From IMG/VR virus record IMGVR_UViG_3300031602_000022, positions 1 through 30,283 of that record: a stretch of 30,283 nt of DNA. One strand, 5' to 3'. Made by a program: the position numbers and the translations under genes. Positions 1-8,029 of the stretch are shown one piece after another (positions within the stretch are counted from its first letter, which is position 1; every line of letters begins with the position of its first letter). The notes beneath the pieces were generated by a model that saw only the letters and a program-made list of their open reading frames with translations, had not been told where the DNA came from and did no database searches. The DNA comes from a virus.

Positions 1-1220
1 AGGATCTTGAGTTATTCGGACAGTCTAAGTTCCAACCGGGTGGCCTGAAGGTGATCATAACTGAAGGTGAGTTAGATGCCATAGCAGTGCAGCAGTCTAT
101 GCTTAACAAGTATAAGCGTACGTACCCTGTGGTATCCCTACCATCCTCAAGTAACATGAAGATCCTTGTGGCTAACAGAGAATGGCTCAGGTCATTTAAT
201 GAAGTCATACTAATGTTTGATCAAGATGAGGCTGGTGATAAGGCAGTAGGTGAAGCAGCTAAGATCATTGGCTGGGATAAGACATTGGTGGCTACCCTAA
301 GTGCCAATGACCCTTGTGATTCTACTCCCGAAGAAATCATGTCTTCTGTCTTCAATGCACGTAAGTATACACCTGCCTCCATCGTACGAGGTGAAGCTAT
401 CTGGGATGCATACATTGCACGTAAGGATGTGCAGTCAGTGCCATACCCCAAGTGTCTCCAAGGACTCAATGATAAGCTTGACGGTATGCGTAAGGGTGAG
501 ATTGTACTGTTCACATCAGGTACTGGCTCAGGTAAGTCAACAATGATCAAAGAGATTGTACTGGAGATCGAGGAACAGACCGAGGACAGCATTGGTATGG
601 TATCTCTCGAGGAGTCCATAGGGGATTCTGCAGAGAAGTTCATTAAGATGTTTGCACCTAAGGACCCTACTCCTGATCAAGAACGTAAGGCTTACGAGAA
701 GGTCTTTGGTAATGAAAGATTGATACTACTTGACCACAACGGTGCAGTCTCTGACTCCAGTCTAATCGACCAGATCGAGAACTTGTGTCTGTTAGGTTGT
801 GAGTATATAATCTTAGACCATATCACAATAGCAGTATCTGAAGGAGCCGGAGGTAAGACTGGTAACGAAGCTATCGATGCAATAATGTCTGATCTACTTA
901 AGGTAGTTAAGAAGCATAATGTATGGCTAGGTTTGATCAGTCACCTGAGGAAGTCTCAGAATGGTAAATCATTTGAAGAGGGTTACCTATCCTCCATAGA
1001 TGACATAAAGGGTTCAGGCTCGATCAAACAGATCAGCTTTGATATAATTACATTCTCACGCAACTTAGTGGCAGAAGATGAAGATGAACGGAATACAATT
1101 AAACTCAGAGTACTTAAGTCCAGATTTACAGGACGCACTGGAGACTGTGGTTCAGCATACTATGACACAGGAACAGGAAGACTCAAGGGACAAGAGGACT
1201 TCCTCGACTACACTGGATAA
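1..1220 (+). CDS. T7 gp4-type DNA primase-helicase (5' partial)
   Basis: This is the replicative primase-helicase, which would unwind the phage DNA and prime the lagging strand. The open frame runs in from the left edge (first full codon at base 3, reading DLELFGQSKF), so the zinc-binding and early primase domain lie outside the window. Visible first is the TOPRIM part of the primase (TEGELDA near base 60, then FDQDEAG near base 220). The RecA-like hexameric helicase follows: Walker A SGTGSGKST (near bases 515-540), Walker B YIILDH (near base 805), the SHLRK motif, and the GSGSIKQ...FSRN segment that in T7 gp4 holds the arginine-finger region. The family assignment is secure by motif order. 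The C-terminus is short (ends FLDYTG) and lacks the strongly acidic phenylalanine-ended tail of T7 gp4. Its last 59 bases overlap the likely start of the RNA polymerase gene. Confidence 0.95.
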   Translation, partial: DLELFGQSKFQPGGLKVIITEGELDAIAVQQSMLNKYKRTYPVVSLPSSSNMKILVANREWLRSFNEVILMFDQDEAGDKAVGEAAKIIGWDKTLVATLSANDPCDSTPEEIMSSVFNARKYTPASIVRGEAIWDAYIARKDVQSVPYPKCLQGLNDKLDGMRKGEIVLFTSGTGSGKSTMIKEIVLEIEEQTEDSIGMVSLEESIGDSAEKFIKMFAPKDPTPDQERKAYEKVFGNERLILLDHNGAVSDSSLIDQIENLCLLGCEYIILDHITIAVSEGAGGKTGNEAIDAIMSDLLKVVKKHNVWLGLISHLRKSQNGKSFEEGYLSSIDDIKGSGSIKQISFDIITFSRNLVAEDEDERNTIKLRVLKSRFTGRTGDCGSAYYDTGTGRLKGQEDFLDYTG

Positions 1221-3324
1221 CTCCGCTGGTATAGTCAGCATCACGGAGTACATAAAAGAAAGATGTGAGGGTAATACCTTCCGTGGTAGACCTCCAGAGG
1301 GAGCCAGACTGGTGTCTTCAATGATACCTTATGGCTATACTTACGAGAAGCTAACTGTAAGGGCCGTAGCAGGGGCTGTGGCAGCTTATCAGAAGTCCCG
1401 AAGGTCATCATCAGCACCCTTTAAACTAACCGTTACATCGACTGTGATAGGCTTACAGGTGCTGTCTGCTTTAGGCGTACTAAACACTAACCATCAGGAG
1501 ATCTTAGCTGTTGGTGATCTATACTTAGAAGCACTACTTCAACTGGGTTATATACACATTGAAAGAGAGTACTCAGGGTACAGAGCACCTTACATAATTC
1601 AACTAATGGACACATGGTCGGAGCTTGGAGATCTCCCACCTGAGTACGAGAGGGAGACACTGATTGGTACCTCCTTCACACCACCTAAGGACATAACATC
1701 ACTACGTAATGAGTTCACCAAACGTCCATACATAAAGCGCATGAGTTCAGAGGAGGACTTTAAGCAGCTTATAGGAGCACCATTTATCACTGCTCTTAAC
1801 AAGCTACAACAAACACCTTGGAGACTTAACAACACACTAGCCAAAGCCTTAGAGACTAACCTCGGATTGTTCATAGATCTTGAGGACCAGTCAATCAAAG
1901 CTAAGTCAAAGGCTATTGAGATGAAGTTTGTCATTGCAAAGATACATGCGGTAGGGTCTCACGACTTCTACCAAATGGTTGAGTGTGACTACCGAGGTCG
2001 TGTGTACTACACTGAACCCTTCTTGAACTTCCAAGGGTCTGATGTATCTAAAGGACTCTTTGAGTTTGCAGATTCTAAGGCTATGGACACTGCAGGGTAC
2101 CGATGGTTATGTATACACACAGCTTGTTCCTATAACCAATCATATGAACTAGAGGAACTACCAACATGGGTAACAGCGGACTATCGAACCTATCTGCAAG
2201 AAGAAGGGCTCTCTACCATATCAGTAGACAAGATGACCTTAAAGGACCGAGAACTGTGGACCCTAAACAACCTCGACTGGATCAACCAATTAGCGGATGG
2301 CTTGAGCTTCAGAACAGAAGCAGAAAAGCCCGTTAGTTTCCTTGCATGTTGCTTGGACGTCAGTGGGTATAACAAAGCTAGGGCTAATCGTACTGTACAT
2401 ATGAGTCGATTACCTATACCTGTTGATGGGAGTAACAATGGATGGCAACATCTGGCAGCTATATCTAAAGACAAACAAGCTGGTGAACTGGTTTCTCTCG
2501 TACCTAGTGAGATACAGAAGGACTTCTATGTCCAAGTTGCCAAGCGTCTGATAGACAGGATGCCTGACTGGTTTAATGAACGTAAGATCCCAATGAAAGC
2601 TATCCGTAAAGGTATAGCAAAGCGTGGCTCTATGACAAGGGCATACTCAGCAGGTCAGAAGAAGATTGGTGCTAATATGTACTATGACTGCAAGGTAGAA
2701 GGCTATGACAAGAAGTACAATATCACTGAAGATGACTGTACCCCTCTGTCAAAGCAACTTATACTTGCTATCAACGACACCTGCGTAGGCCCCTTAAAGA
2801 CCATGAAGTTTATTCAGAAGATGACAGACCACATACTCTCAACAGGTGAGACATGTACACAGTGGACAACTCCCTCGGGATTCCCAGTGTTATATGAGGT
2901 GTGGCGTCAGAAGAACATCACAGTACGCAGTACCATACGTGGTCTTGGGCAGATAGGTCACAGCATTAAGGTACCATACATCACACCTAGTGGTGACTTG
3001 ATACCATGCAGGAGATCATTTGCATCTGGATGTAGCCCTAACTTCGTTCACTCAATGGACGCAGCTCACATGGCTAAAGTTATCCAGAGCTTTGATGGAG
3101 ACTTCGGTGCTATACATGATTCATTCTCGACTCATGCATGTGATGTAAATAAACTAATAGACCACACCAAGTGGCAGTTCGCTATGATCTACAACAGTGA
3201 GAACTTCTTCACAGTCATAGAGAACATGCTACTAGAAACCCGAGAGGGTTACACACTTAAACAACCAGAGCTGGGAACCTTAGATATATCTGAGATCCTG
3301 TCGTCTGATTACTTCTTTTGTTAA
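1162..3324 (+). CDS. Single-subunit T7-type DNA-directed RNA polymerase
   Basis: A one-subunit polymerase that would transcribe the phage genes from phage promoters. In 720-residue numbering the landmarks are motif A VDGSNNGWQH (catalytic Asp422), motif B AKRGSMTRAY (Lys487, Tyr495, matching T7 K631/Y639), the conserved PNFVHSMDAAH block, and motif C IHDSF (Asp653). A specificity-loop-like insertion follows TTPSGFPV, and the protein ends YFFC, comparable to the aromatic 'foot' of T7 RNAP. It is clearly shorter than T7 RNAP (883 residues); the loss is in the N-terminal promoter-recognition region. The start is uncertain. ATG 1162 is chosen because the open frame upstream to 1078 is wholly inside the primase-helicase gene; no strong ribosome site precedes 1162, so translation may be coupled to the upstream gene. 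Confidence 0.93.
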   Translation: MTQEQEDSRDKRTSSTTLDNSAGIVSITEYIKERCEGNTFRGRPPEGARLVSSMIPYGYTYEKLTVRAVAGAVAAYQKSRRSSSAPFKLTVTSTVIGLQVLSALGVLNTNHQEILAVGDLYLEALLQLGYIHIEREYSGYRAPYIIQLMDTWSELGDLPPEYERETLIGTSFTPPKDITSLRNEFTKRPYIKRMSSEEDFKQLIGAPFITALNKLQQTPWRLNNTLAKALETNLGLFIDLEDQSIKAKSKAIEMKFVIAKIHAVGSHDFYQMVECDYRGRVYYTEPFLNFQGSDVSKGLFEFADSKAMDTAGYRWLCIHTACSYNQSYELEELPTWVTADYRTYLQEEGLSTISVDKMTLKDRELWTLNNLDWINQLADGLSFRTEAEKPVSFLACCLDVSGYNKARANRTVHMSRLPIPVDGSNNGWQHLAAISKDKQAGELVSLVPSEIQKDFYVQVAKRLIDRMPDWFNERKIPMKAIRKGIAKRGSMTRAYSAGQKKIGANMYYDCKVEGYDKKYNITEDDCTPLSKQLILAINDTCVGPLKTMKFIQKMTDHILSTGETCTQWTTPSGFPVLYEVWRQKNITVRSTIRGLGQIGHSIKVPYITPSGDLIPCRRSFASGCSPNFVHSMDAAHMAKVIQSFDGDFGAIHDSFSTHACDVNKLIDHTKWQFAMIYNSENFFTVIENMLLETREGYTLKQPELGTLDISEILSSDYFFC

Positions 3325-3334
3325 GGAAACTAAT

Positions 3335-3532
3335 ATGAACAATGTAACACAATTCCCAGACAAGTACGTGGCAGAGAACAACATGCTGCAAGACTTAAAC
3401 AACCTAATAGCCAAATACAATGGTGAGATGACCAATGTGGCAATGCTGGGGTGCTTACAGGCATCTTCTAACTTTGTCTTCCTGTCTATTGCAGAGTCAG
3501 CTATCTATGACGAGGACGAAGCAGATGTATAA
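3335..3532 (+). CDS. Small protein of unknown function (65 aa)
   Basis: A short gene 10 bases after the RNA polymerase, with a good ribosome site (AAGGAAAC) before ATG 3335. The product is soluble-looking, with a central helical part (MLQDLNNLIAKYNGEMTNV) and an acidic C-terminus (YDEDEADV). No family is recognised. Its end overlaps the start of the MazG-like gene by eight bases, so it is translationally coupled to it. That position suggests a nucleotide-metabolism or early-gene role, but nothing in the sequence proves it. Confidence 0.75.
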   Translation: MNNVTQFPDKYVAENNMLQDLNNLIAKYNGEMTNVAMLGCLQASSNFVFLSIAESAIYDEDEADV

Positions 3533-3857
3533 TATCTTTGAAGAACTGGAAGAGAAAGTAATTGACTGGGCTCACATCAAAGGGATCCTTGGGGATCTCG
3601 TTGGTGATCATGACCTGAGGGAACGTAAGTTGAAACAACTAGGTAAGTTTGAAGAGGAGTCTGTGGAGTTCATGGAAGCAGTGTACTCTAAGGACATTGA
3701 TAAGGTACGTGATGAACTTGGTGATGTGTTAGTCACCCTGACAGTTCAGGCAAACCTTTGGGGTCTGTCACTCACAGAGTGTATGGACGAAGCATATAAT
3801 AAAATAGCTGTACGAACAGGTCGTATGGTAGACGGAGTATTTGTAAAAGATGAGTAA
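3525..3857 (+). CDS. MazG-like nucleotide pyrophosphohydrolase
   Basis: A 110-residue all-alpha protein of the MazG/all-alpha NTP pyrophosphohydrolase type. Such enzymes hydrolyse (d)NTPs, and in phages they are thought to clean up or adjust nucleotide pools during replication. The two metal-binding motifs are visible: EEESVEFMEA (EExxE) and DELGDVLV (ExxD), followed by the usual C-terminal helix and NKIAVRTGRM. The open frame extends upstream to 3435 but that part overlaps the preceding gene. ATG 3525 is preferred because GAGGAC lies just before it and the protein then has the normal family size. It overlaps the 65-residue gene upstream and the 84-residue gene downstream by eight bases each. 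The substrate cannot be told from sequence. Confidence 0.85.
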   Translation: MYNIFEELEEKVIDWAHIKGILGDLVGDHDLRERKLKQLGKFEEESVEFMEAVYSKDIDKVRDELGDVLVTLTVQANLWGLSLTECMDEAYNKIAVRTGRMVDGVFVKDE

Positions 3858-4104
3858 TGATAAAGTATCACACAATATAGTACCCGGTATTGACGACATG
3901 GAGTACGTTGAGATGTTTAATCTTGACCCTAAACTTGCGTATACACCGGAGATCAATGAAGCTATCCTGAGTAAAGTATGGGATAACAACTATGCAGGTG
4001 CAGTTGCTGAAGGTCTCTCAGAGGCAGAAGCTATGGCTCATGCTGAGGCTCAACGAGTATCAGGACGAATGACAGTAGCTAAGGCTATTGAAGACAAGCA
4101 ATAA
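3850..4104 (+). CDS. Small protein of unknown function (84 aa)
   Basis: Last gene of the plus-strand unit. Its ATG 3850 overlaps the end of the MazG-like gene by eight bases, so translation is probably coupled. The product is acidic with a helical, alanine-rich second half (GLSEAEAMAHAEAQR). There is no signal peptide, membrane segment or recognised motif. It is followed directly by the double-hairpin region, so it closes the operon. Confidence 0.75.
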   Translation: MSNDKVSHNIVPGIDDMEYVEMFNLDPKLAYTPEINEAILSKVWDNNYAGAVAEGLSEAEAMAHAEAQRVSGRMTVAKAIEDKQ

Positions 4105-4108
4105 AATA

Positions 4109-4141
4109 ACCCCCAAGTATACGTAATGTATACCTGAGGGT
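4109..4141 (-). terminator. Hairpin, probable terminator of the late (minus-strand) operon
   Basis: Two 14-base arms (4109-4122 and 4128-4141) pair with two mismatches around a five-base loop GTAAT. The upper stem GTATAC is perfect. Read on the minus strand the hairpin is followed by TTATTTTATTG, a moderately T-rich tail, which fits termination of transcripts arriving from the 1273-codon gene. It may also act as a pause on the plus strand. The hairpin is seen; function and direction are inferred. Confidence 0.55.
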
Positions 4142-4144
4142 AAC

Positions 4145-4190
4145 GCCCCCTTGGTATCCTTAATTGGATTCCTTGGGGGCTTTCTTTTTT
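4145..4190 (+). terminator. Intrinsic terminator of the plus-strand operon
   Basis: GCCCCC (4145-4150) pairs with GGGGGC (4175-4180). Inner paired segments (GG/CC and ATCC/GGAT) surround a TTAATT loop, with T:T mismatches between them. The hairpin is followed on the plus strand by TTTCTTTTTT (4181-4190), a textbook uridine tract. It lies 40 bases after the 84-residue gene and 18 bases before the end of the converging late operon, so it would stop plus-strand transcription from running into the late genes. Confidence 0.85.
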
Positions 4191-4207
4191 ATTATCTATT
4201 GTTATGT

Positions 4208-7200
4208 TTAATCAGCTTCACGTAGTGAATCCAACGTATACTGATGTACATCCTTAGCATTAGCTCTGATCTTCTTACGACCTTCCTTTGCATGTAACCG
4301 AAGTGCCTCAAAGTTATTCGCAAGGTTCTTAACACCAGAGTCGTTAAAGACTGCAAGTGCTAGCTGGTACAACTCCTTGTTTGTAATGTACGCCCAAGGT
4401 GCATCCCCGTACTGACTTGATTTCTTATCAAGCATAGACAAATATGCAGCAGCCCTATCAGCAAGTTTAGGATGGTAAATAGAAGTAAGACTACTCATAC
4501 CACCCATCTCACTATAAACATACTTGGCATGGTTAGGGTCTGCAGGAGATCCCGAAGGGTTACCTTCTGCCAATGCACGTAGGTTCGCAAGGCCTCTGTG
4601 AGTCGCCTCACGGATACCCTTCTGCATCTCACCTATGAGGTCATAGTTTAATGTTGTATCTAACCAAGCATCGTTTATAGCCTTATACGCAGACCTGAAT
4701 GAACCTGCATCTGTAATGATCTCGTCATAGACAGGTATGAGGTAAGGGTTTCTTCCATTCTGGGAAGCACGAAGCTTCTGAAGGGACTTGCCAGTGACTA
4801 AGGCAACAATAGATGCAGCATCAAAACCAATAGTGGTCTGAGCTAACACACCCTGACTGGCACCTAAACCTGCAACACCACTCTTCTCGTACAAGGCTGA
4901 TGTATCTGACTCATACGTTGATGTAACAGTAGACTTACTGGTTCCACCTTCACTGATATAGATACCGTCATTACCTGCTACAAACTTCTTCTTGTTAGCA
5001 ACATCAAAGAACTGCCCTTTCTCATTCTTCCTACGAGTACGAGTTACAGCAGCAGACGCTAACTTAGCCTCAGTCATAACAGTACCACTGACAGACGTTT
5101 GTTGACCTGTTGGTTGTGTGTAGATGATAGGTTCATTAACAAACCCAGTGACCTTAACATAATTCTTAAGCATATTAACATAGTTAACAACATCAGAACC
5201 TACAGTAGCCACCAGATTACCCATAAGAGCATTATTAAGAATCTTTATTGCCCTGTCAGTGCCTAGTTCACCAGCGATAAGTGCTATCTCTGAGTTAGGG
5301 TTTGAGATAACTGCCTTAACAGCATACGCTTTCATGCTCTTTAAGTCTTGACCATAAACAAAAGTCATAAGAGGGGGCTTAAGGAAGTTCGCCTTATCCT
5401 CAGTGGCTAACTTAATCAATCTTGTGATCTTCATTGCATCCTCAGGACTAGATTTACCTATTTCAGAGACAGGGTTTGTCAATAAGTTGTACTTAAGTAA
5501 GTCACGAGGGTCACCGGTAAGACCTTCAAACTCAGCCAATATCCTTGGGGATCCTTTAGGTCTATACACACCAACACGAGGCATCATATGTTCCTGACCT
5601 AACTGAGCCATAAGGCCTGCAAGTCCGTTAGCAATACCATCTTGCGCAACCATACGCATCTGAGTTGTGTACGGCTTACCAGACCTATAGGATTGCATAT
5701 AACGTGCAAGCTCTGTGGTGGCTTCTAAGACGTTAATGAACTCATCAGGATGTGCTTTAGCATTGGCATCAATGAAGTCCCTAGTGGCCTGTGAAAGGTC
5801 AGCTAAGGTTGCTTTGAAGTCTTCAAGCTCTGCATTACGAATTAAGTTATCAACACCCATCACACCCTGAGGTGTGGCCTCAAGTTGCTTAAGGTCTCTT
5901 ATAGCATTAGCATCTTCAAATGCCAGTAACCAATGCCCAACCTCAACACCTATGGCCTCAAGGGATTTAAGCTCAGGGTCATTACCAGACTGCATACGTT
6001 TGACTGTATCACGGTACACCACATCAGGCTTCAAACCACCTACCTTAAGCAGGAAAGAAGCTATAGATACAACGACACCATAGTCTTCATCTGTATTAGA
6101 CATGGGCCTGATACTGTAAAGATGTGGTGAGCCAAGTACCTGACGTACCATCTTGTGGTTCTGAGGGCTTATCTGATACTGATGCATAGTGATACGTGTA
6201 TTACCCAACTGTCGTTGAAAGGTAAAGCCTATCTGGTCATTCTTGTAGTGAGCTAACGCATTAAGAACTTCCAGTTGGTTAGTAGCATGTTTCTTATACA
6301 TACCATTCTGCCACTCAGGAGTCCTTGCAAGCTCTAAGAAATCAGACAGAACATTGACATCCATTATCAATAGCATATTATCAGTATCGTTACCAGAGTA
6401 TCTCTGTGCAGCTGCAAGCTTCTTCTTTGCTTCGTTGAGTTGATACTCAATCTCTACAGGTATGTTACGTATCTTATCAATACGCTTATGCCCAACATCA
6501 AAGAAGTCTGATACAAAGGTAAGGTGGTTGTTAGCTGAGCCTTCAGTAAGATCTACAGAGGATGCTTCCTCTAATGCAGATATACCAAAGCCAAACGCAG
6601 CCTTACCCCGTATACCACCAACAACACTCTTAACATTAGAGTAGAACTTGATTGCATCAGTGATAACATCAACCTGACCCATGTCATACTGAGACCCAGT
6701 TGTCTTCTTGGTACGTGTACTTGAAGCGTACTGTGGCTGACCAGCCTTAGAAGTCTCCCCAATAATCGGAGGTACTCTGAACTTAGGTGTGGATACCTGA
6801 CTGCTCCGTAACTGCAATGCCTTACGACCTGTAGGTGTTAGGTTGTAAACTATAGGTTGGGCCTGACCAAAGGCCATGTCACCAACAGCATCAATGTAGG
6901 ATGGGTTGGCTTCTTTATAAGCATGTAGTGCATTGAAACCTATGAGTTGATTAGCTTCTCTTGAGAACCTCTTAAACAACTTAGGGTTAACTTGAGTATC
7001 CATGCCACCTGCACGTACCTGACGGAAACCCTGCCATGCATCAGACACAGACCTACCTATGTCAGTAACAGTCCTCGACTGACTATCATTTGCAGCGTCC
7101 AGTATACCAATCTGCTTCATAATATCTTCAGACAGTGTGTCAATAACACCTTGTGGTACAAAGGAACCACTGTTGTCAAGCATGGCTTCCACTACTACAA

Positions 7201-8014
7201 ATGCATTGATAAGGTAGTCAGGATCCATGCGGTACACCCTGTTGTCATGAGAAACAACAGATGCATCAAGTCCCTGAGGACCCACAAACAAAGACTCTTG
7301 TGTTAGTGCATACCTTCCATCTTGATCTAAGGTTGCCTGACCCTCTGCAGGTGCCTTAAGGAACCCCATGTCAAGATCAAATACACTGGCTACACCCTTC
7401 TGTACCACTCCAAGACCACTTTCATACTCCGATTGAGCGACCTCAGGATCAGGAAACTTATCTGTATTCTCAAAGGATCTGGCAGTACCTAAGAGATCAA
7501 AGTCATTCTTCAGGCCTATCAGAGACCTTGCAACAACAGGGCCATTAACAGGGCCCCATATCTTCATAAGATCCTGAGGGCCTAAGTAACCAGAGTCTAG
7601 CTCCGGTGACGATCCACCTAAGTCAAATCGTTGTTGCAATGACTGTGGTGCTTCTATCTGCTCCTGCCTTTGCTCTCTTTCCACAGGGGTCTGATTAGAC
7701 TGCATGTACTCAGCTGGTACATCACCGAAGTCCATACTGGTCTGGTTAGGATCAGGTATAACACTTTGGTCAATGTCTGCGGAGGTAGTATCGATACCAC
7801 CCCATTGGACACCTTCGGGTACTGGCCCACCTCGTTCTGTGCGGGGTAGGTTTAGTTGCTTTTGTGGTGATGCGCTAAAAGGGGCAATCCCTTCAGGACC
7901 TACTTGTTCAGGGGCATTATCAAATATCCCTGCCCTCATAAGGGCATCAGCAGTGCCACTACTTAGACCTCTTTTAGGTCCACTTTGCTTTAGAGCTGTA
8001 TACTTACCAGCCAT
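4208..8014 (-). CDS. Very large internal virion / DNA-ejection protein (1268 aa)
   Basis: Last gene of the late operon. It takes the place of the terminal large ejection protein (gp16-like) of T7-type phages, which leaves the capsid with the DNA and builds the trans-envelope channel. No domain is recognised. The N-terminal 200 residues are proline- and glutamine-rich and probably disordered; the rest looks like a long mixed alpha/beta protein. The frame can be extended by five codons to a TTG at 8029. ATG 8014 is preferred because GGAGGT lies seven bases before it, giving MAGKYTALK. The preceding stop is 16 bases upstream of this ATG. The role is inferred from size, position and neighbours; structural protein is likely, exact function unproven. 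Confidence 0.75.
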   Translation of the reverse strand: MAGKYTALKQSGPKRGLSSGTADALMRAGIFDNAPEQVGPEGIAPFSASPQKQLNLPRTERGGPVPEGVQWGGIDTTSADIDQSVIPDPNQTSMDFGDVPAEYMQSNQTPVEREQRQEQIEAPQSLQQRFDLGGSSPELDSGYLGPQDLMKIWGPVNGPVVARSLIGLKNDFDLLGTARSFENTDKFPDPEVAQSEYESGLGVVQKGVASVFDLDMGFLKAPAEGQATLDQDGRYALTQESLFVGPQGLDASVVSHDNRVYRMDPDYLINAFVVVEAMLDNSGSFVPQGVIDTLSEDIMKQIGILDAANDSQSRTVTDIGRSVSDAWQGFRQVRAGGMDTQVNPKLFKRFSREANQLIGFNALHAYKEANPSYIDAVGDMAFGQAQPIVYNLTPTGRKALQLRSSQVSTPKFRVPPIIGETSKAGQPQYASSTRTKKTTGSQYDMGQVDVITDAIKFYSNVKSVVGGIRGKAAFGFGISALEEASSVDLTEGSANNHLTFVSDFFDVGHKRIDKIRNIPVEIEYQLNEAKKKLAAAQRYSGNDTDNMLLIMDVNVLSDFLELARTPEWQNGMYKKHATNQLEVLNALAHYKNDQIGFTFQRQLGNTRITMHQYQISPQNHKMVRQVLGSPHLYSIRPMSNTDEDYGVVVSIASFLLKVGGLKPDVVYRDTVKRMQSGNDPELKSLEAIGVEVGHWLLAFEDANAIRDLKQLEATPQGVMGVDNLIRNAELEDFKATLADLSQATRDFIDANAKAHPDEFINVLEATTELARYMQSYRSGKPYTTQMRMVAQDGIANGLAGLMAQLGQEHMMPRVGVYRPKGSPRILAEFEGLTGDPRDLLKYNLLTNPVSEIGKSSPEDAMKITRLIKLATEDKANFLKPPLMTFVYGQDLKSMKAYAVKAVISNPNSEIALIAGELGTDRAIKILNNALMGNLVATVGSDVVNYVNMLKNYVKVTGFVNEPIIYTQPTGQQTSVSGTVMTEAKLASAAVTRTRRKNEKGQFFDVANKKKFVAGNDGIYISEGGTSKSTVTSTYESDTSALYEKSGVAGLGASQGVLAQTTIGFDAASIVALVTGKSLQKLRASQNGRNPYLIPVYDEIITDAGSFRSAYKAINDAWLDTTLNYDLIGEMQKGIREATHRGLANLRALAEGNPSGSPADPNHAKYVYSEMGGMSSLTSIYHPKLADRAAAYLSMLDKKSSQYGDAPWAYITNKELYQLALAVFNDSGVKNLANNFEALRLHAKEGRKKIRANAKDVHQYTLDSLREAD

Positions 8015-8029
8015 AGGGTTTACCTCCAA

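Noticed and set aside
221-643. A 140-codon minus-strand frame inside the primase-helicase gene
   Set aside because: It is antisense to conserved TOPRIM and Walker A motifs and has no supporting features.
1078-1161. Longer RNA polymerase start at 1078
   Set aside because: The extra 28 codons lie entirely in the primase-helicase gene and read as an out-of-frame shadow without polymerase-like sequence.
8015-8029. TTG start five codons upstream for the 1268-residue ejection protein
   Set aside because: GGAGGT is correctly spaced for ATG 8014, and using the TTG would place the ribosome site inside the coding sequence.
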